Shown: in pieces, positions 5,457 to 7,595 of the stretch
How positions within the stretch are numbered: the first letter of the stretch is position 1
Layout of the letters: each line of letters begins with the position of its first letter
From: Chlamydiota bacterium
GTDB lineage: Bacteria; Chlamydiota; Chlamydiia; Chlamydiales; Waddliaceae
Direction: 5' to 3'
Length of the DNA stretch: 7,595 nucleotides
Assembly (NCBI GenBank): GCA_011065005.1
Contig: JAAKFP010000115.1
Location: 1-7,595 of the forward strand
Program-made: the position numbers and the translations under genes
The notes under the pieces: model-generated
The model's database searches: none
Told to the model about the DNA's origin: nothing
What the model saw: only the letters and a program-made list of their open reading frames with translations

Positions 5457-5528
5457 TTGGGGTGGAAGGATTCGAACCTCCGCATGGCGGTACCAAAAAC
5501 CGCTGCCTTACCACTTGGCTACACCCCA
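5457..5528 (-). tRNA. tRNA-Gln (anticodon UUG)
   Basis: On the minus strand a full cloverleaf folds. The acceptor is TGGGGTG with CACCCCA, the D arm is GCC/GGC, and the anticodon stem GCGGT/ACCGC encloses the loop TTTTGGT, giving TTG at positions 34-36. The variable loop has 5 nt, and the T arm GGAGG/CCTTC encloses TTCGAAT. The U1-A72 end is characteristic of bacterial tRNA-Gln. The discriminator reads A and no CCA is encoded, so the CCA must be added after transcription. It sits 27 nt upstream of prs in the same direction, so processing of a shared transcript would release the prs mRNA. Confidence 0.95.
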
Positions 5529-5541
5529 ATTCATTTAGTTT

Positions 5542-5557
5542 ACAGCTTTTCAGCTGT
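5542..5557 (-). repeat. Short perfect dyad upstream of tRNA-Gln
   Basis: On the minus strand ACAGCT-GAAA-AGCTGT forms a 6-bp stem closed by a GNRA-type GAAA loop, 13 nt before the tRNA 5' end. It overlaps the last bases of the candidate -10 box, so if that promoter is right only part of it would be in the RNA and the dyad would act as DNA, if it acts at all. The function is unknown. Confidence 0.35.
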
Positions 5558-5584
5558 TATAAATGCAAAATGGTAGCTTCTCGA
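5556..5584 (-). promoter_or_regulatory. Candidate promoter for tRNA-Gln-prs
   Basis: On the minus strand TCGAGA (5584-5579, four of six matches to the -35 consensus) is followed after 17 bp by TATAAC (5561-5556, five of six matches to the -10). Initiation would fall near 5549, about 20 nt before the tRNA, a normal leader length. It lies in the divergent gap of about 150 bp (5529-5678) shared with pgsA, where I found no comparably good plus-strand promoter. Confidence 0.42.
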
Positions 5585-5678
5585 CGAATTTATTGCAAGA
5601 AATTTTAAGTTCGATTTTTTCTTATAGCAATGGAAATCGGAATGATTTATCTTAGGTGGAATTTATTCGAGATTCGCC

Positions 5679-6287
5679 ATGAGTATTGCAAACTATTTAA
5701 CATTTTTTCGAATCTTCATTAGCCCCGTTTTTTTATTGGTCTACATTGCCCATGCAAAGCTGGGGATCAGCAACGTAGTACTTCCTTACGTATTGCTTTT
5801 CCTTTTAGGCGTTTCTGAGCTTTCCGATGCCTTTGATGGGTATCTAGCTCGAAAATATAATCAGGTGACTGACCTGGGTAAGATCCTAGACCCCATGGCA
5901 GACAGCATCTATCGTATCTCGGTCTTTCTCACGTTCACTCTTGAACCCATCAAAGTTCCCATGCTCCTTATTTTTGTGTTCTTGTATCGCGATTCGGTGG
6001 TGAGCACTTTAAGGACAATCTGCGCTTTTCGAGGTTTTGCCTTAGCTGCTCGAACGAGCGGTAAAATCAAAGCTGTTATCCAAGGGATAGCAGCATTTAT
6101 TATCATCATTCTGATGATTCCACACTCCCTAGGAAATATGAGCATAGAAAAACTACACATCACCAGCACCTGGGTCGTTGGTGTTGCTGCTCTCTACACC
6201 TTTCTCTCTGGAATTGACTATATTTATGCAAACAAGCACTACATTGCTAAGCTGTTGACGCTGCCCCGCCACAGGGAAGAGAGCTAA
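5679..6287 (+). CDS. pgsA: CDP-alcohol phosphatidyltransferase (phosphatidylglycerophosphate synthase)
   Basis: This inner-membrane enzyme transfers the phosphatidyl group from CDP-diacylglycerol to glycerol 3-phosphate, the committed step to phosphatidylglycerol. The family motif D-x2-D-G-x2-A-R-x8-G-x3-D-x3-D is perfect: D50, D53, G54, A57, R58, G67, D71, D75. Downstream YRDSVVSTLR and TSGKIKAVIQ match the PgsA subtype rather than phosphatidylserine synthase. Hydrophobic segments fit about six membrane helices (near 4-24, 33-46, 78-92, 95-108, 128-143 and 155-178). At 202 aa the length is normal. The ribosome site is poor: AGGTGG is about 19 nt from the ATG, leaving only CGAG at usable spacing. 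It is divergent from tRNA-Gln-prs and 12 nt upstream of the kinase gene at 6300. Chlamydia carries two pgsA paralogues, so a different polar head group cannot be excluded. Confidence 0.93.
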   Translation: MSIANYLTFFRIFISPVFLLVYIAHAKLGISNVVLPYVLLFLLGVSELSDAFDGYLARKYNQVTDLGKILDPMADSIYRISVFLTFTLEPIKVPMLLIFVFLYRDSVVSTLRTICAFRGFALAARTSGKIKAVIQGIAAFIIIILMIPHSLGNMSIEKLHITSTWVVGVAALYTFLSGIDYIYANKHYIAKLLTLPRHREES

Positions 6288-6299
6288 TACCAATAGTAT

Positions 6300-7295
6300 A
6301 TGGATGATGAGGACAACTACGAAATCTTAGGTGTAGGAGCTCCCCTCTTAGACCACCTCCTTATAGTCAACGAAGAATATCTCAACCAAATTTCTGGGGA
6401 AAAATATGGAATGGAAACGATTGACTACCCTGAAATGATTCAAATTATCGAAGGTAGCGGAACAGTCCCCAAGCAGATAGCAGGAGGAAGCTGTGCAAAT
6501 GCTATCAAGGGGCTTGCATCGTTGGGGCGGAAGTGTGCCATGACAGGAAAGATTGGAAGGGACGCGATTGGCGAAAAGGTCTTGGAAAATTTACAGGATC
6601 TTGGAGTGACCCCCCTTTTACATTACAGCACGACTCCAACGGCACATGTCACATGTTTGATCACTCCCGACGGCAAGCGTACCTGCCGCTCCTATCTAGG
6701 AGCGAGCCGGGAGATGGGACCGAGTGATCTTCAACCAGAACATTTTGAGGGCGTCAGACTTGTTCACATCGAAGGATATACCCTCCTTTGCAATGGATTG
6801 ACGCAAAAGGCAATGCAGTTGGCAAAAGAGAAAGGGGCCCTTGTTTCCTTTGACTTAGGCAGCTTTGAAATTGTAAACGACCATAAAAATCTAATTCTCG
6901 TTCTTCTCGAAAAATATGTTGATGTCGTTTTTGCTAATGAGGACGAAATCTATGCTCTCACTGGCCACCATCCTAAAGAGGGCTGTTCTGCTATTTCAAC
7001 CCTTTGTAAGATCGCAGTAGTGATGATTGGAAAGGATGGATGTTGGATTGGACATAACAATACACCGCATCAGTATCCCTCTCTCCAAGTTGAGGCTATA
7101 GATACCACCGGCGCCGGAGATCTATTCGCTAGCGGCTTCCTCCATGGCTATCTAGCAGGGATGCCCTTGGATGCATGCGCGCGATGGGGAGCGATCACAG
7201 GAAGCACTGTCGTACAAATTGTTGGCGCAGAAATCCCTCCCGAAAGATGGGAGCAAATCAAGAGGGAGTTATCCCGAAACAAACTCAAGAATTGA
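6300..7295 (+). CDS. PfkB-family kinase, adenosine-kinase-like
   Basis: This is a ribokinase/PfkB-fold kinase of 331 aa that uses ATP to phosphorylate a nucleoside or sugar hydroxyl. PfkB signature 1 is AGGSCANAIKGLASLG (61-76), followed by GKIGRDAIGEKV (83-94). The lid and substrate region includes PTAHVTCLITPDGKRTCRSYLGA. Signature 2 is DTTGAGDLFASGFLHG (268-283), with anion-hole GAG and catalytic base D274. VFANEDEIYALTG matches the stretch where sugar and adenosine kinases bind nucleotide. The N-terminal part (ILGVGAPLLDHL ... GMETID) and the spacing resemble bacterial adenosine-kinase-like proteins more than fructokinases, but the substrate cannot be read off the sequence. The ATG is 12 nt after the pgsA stop with no well-spaced Shine-Dalgarno (GGGAAGAGAG is about 16 nt away), so it likely depends on coupling to pgsA. 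No terminator with a T-run follows. With prs nearby, a role in purine salvage is inferred. Confidence 0.93.
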   Translation: MDDEDNYEILGVGAPLLDHLLIVNEEYLNQISGEKYGMETIDYPEMIQIIEGSGTVPKQIAGGSCANAIKGLASLGRKCAMTGKIGRDAIGEKVLENLQDLGVTPLLHYSTTPTAHVTCLITPDGKRTCRSYLGASREMGPSDLQPEHFEGVRLVHIEGYTLLCNGLTQKAMQLAKEKGALVSFDLGSFEIVNDHKNLILVLLEKYVDVVFANEDEIYALTGHHPKEGCSAISTLCKIAVVMIGKDGCWIGHNNTPHQYPSLQVEAIDTTGAGDLFASGFLHGYLAGMPLDACARWGAITGSTVVQIVGAEIPPERWEQIKRELSRNKLKN

Positions 7296-7371
7296 TTTTT
7301 GGCCTGACCTTTTTTCAGGGTAGTCGCATGAAGATATTTCTAGGTGAAATTTATGAAAATCACTAGCAAAT

Positions 7372-7488
7372 CTATTGATGGGCGTTATACAAGATCCAAT
7401 GGATACGACGAATGACGGCGCGCTGCTCTGGATTAAGTGCCAATTCTTTGTCTGCCGCAGAAAGTTTATTTCTAACACTGATCTTCAT
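7372..7488 (-). CDS. Possible small protein, 38 aa
   Basis: An ATG at 7488-7486 on the minus strand opens 38 codons ending in TAG. The product starts MKISVRNKLSAADKEL and continues with a basic, amphipathic half (NPEQRAVIRRIHWILYNAHQ). The composition is protein-like (helical, many charged residues, a final Trp/Tyr cluster). It has no clear Shine-Dalgarno, only AGGG about 12 nt upstream in the arm of the hairpin at 7499-7551. If that hairpin terminates transcription from the right, this ORF would need its own promoter, and I see none. No function can be proposed. It may be a real small gene or chance. Confidence 0.3.
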   Translation of the reverse strand: MKISVRNKLSAADKELALNPEQRAVIRRIHWILYNAHQ

Positions 7489-7491
7489 GGT

Positions 7492-7551
7492 GAAATAAAA
7501 CCCTAATTTTCAAATCGCTTTTAGAGGAAGTTGCGGATAAAAATTAGGGTT
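7492..7551 (-). terminator. Long-arm hairpin with T-rich tail, probable terminator of a minus-strand gene
   Basis: AACCCTAATTTT (7499-7510) and AAAATTAGGGTT (7540-7551) are perfect 12-bp inverted copies separated by 29 nt. The spacer allows an inner stem (ATCGC with GCGGAT, one bulge). Read on the minus strand the second arm ends in GGGTTTTATTTC, a modest T-tail. On the plus strand no T's follow, so it is not the terminator of the kinase gene. The long loop is unusual for an intrinsic terminator, and a leader structure for the small ORF just downstream is the alternative. Confidence 0.5.
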
Positions 7552-7593
7552 GGCCTCATAGAGGGAAAGGTCAAATACCAGAGCGCCACAAAA
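7510..7593 (-). CDS. Possible C-terminal end of a minus-strand gene entering from the right
   Basis: One minus-strand frame is open from the right edge to a TGA at 7512-7510 and reads like a protein end (CGALVFDLSLYEANPNFYPQ, then LPLKAI). Its last codons would lie inside the hairpin that could terminate it, a common arrangement. A second minus-strand frame is also open to a TAA at 7523-7521, so the choice rests on residue composition only. There is too little to name a family. Confidence 0.3.
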   Translation of the reverse strand, partial: FCGALVFDLSLYEANPNFYPQLPLKAI

Positions 7594-7595
7594 TC

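Noticed and set aside
7303..7319. CCTGA/TCAGG dyad just after the kinase stop as its terminator
   Set aside because: Five base pairs, T's lie in the loop rather than after the stem, and no T-run follows on either strand.
7269..7478. 69-codon minus-strand ORF overlapping the kinase 3' end
   Set aside because: It overlaps the end of the kinase antisense, lacks a ribosome site and has no protein-like pattern; the 38-codon frame is more plausible.

Overview
The window reads as ordinary chromosome from a member of the Chlamydiales, most likely an environmental (Waddlia-, Criblamydia- or Parachlamydia-like) lineage rather than Chlamydia itself. The main support is gene order. From memory, the run pgsA ... 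rplY(ctc)-pth-rpsF-rpsR-rplI-ispE matches the CT797-CT804 block of Chlamydia trachomatis. Here glgA, which lies between pgsA and ctc in Chlamydia, is missing, and prs plus a tRNA-Gln occupy that part of the block. By eye the GC content is moderate and higher than the AT-rich amoebal relatives. The genus assignment is inference.

Layout, left to right. 1-348 holds a possible end of a plus-strand gene, a clear intrinsic terminator and a weak promoter. 349-996 (+) encodes an unrecognised exported protein of 215 aa whose end overlaps the end of ispE tail to tail. 974-4228 (-) is a tightly packed six-gene operon, transcribed rplY-pth-rpsF-rpsR-rplI-ispE. Intergenic gaps run from 2 to 19 nt, and Shine-Dalgarno sequences are embedded in the preceding stop codon or gene end. 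4229-4445 is a non-coding gap with two inverted repeats: a compact AT-rich dyad just upstream of rplY, and a MITE-like palindrome of about 120 bp built from 9-bp CACAGAG-type units. 4446-5528 (-) is tRNA-Gln(UUG) followed by prs. A divergent gap of about 150 bp separates this from pgsA (5679-6287, +) and a PfkB/adenosine-kinase-like gene (6300-7295, +), which form a two-gene unit. 7296-7595 holds a strong long-arm hairpin, probably the terminator of a minus-strand gene that enters from the right, and a possible 38-codon minus-strand ORF.

Functionally this is housekeeping: translation (L25, S6, S18, L9, peptidyl-tRNA hydrolase, tRNA-Gln), isoprenoid precursor synthesis (IspE), PRPP and nucleoside/sugar phosphorylation (Prs, PfkB) and phospholipid synthesis (PgsA). 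I see no phage, transposase, CRISPR, defence or secretion cluster, and nothing that makes a strong case for a new multi-gene system. The items most worth a second look are the exported protein at 349-996 with its internal GRIG repeat, the palindromic element at 4308-4430, the dyad in the rplY leader, and the hairpin with small ORF at 7372-7551.
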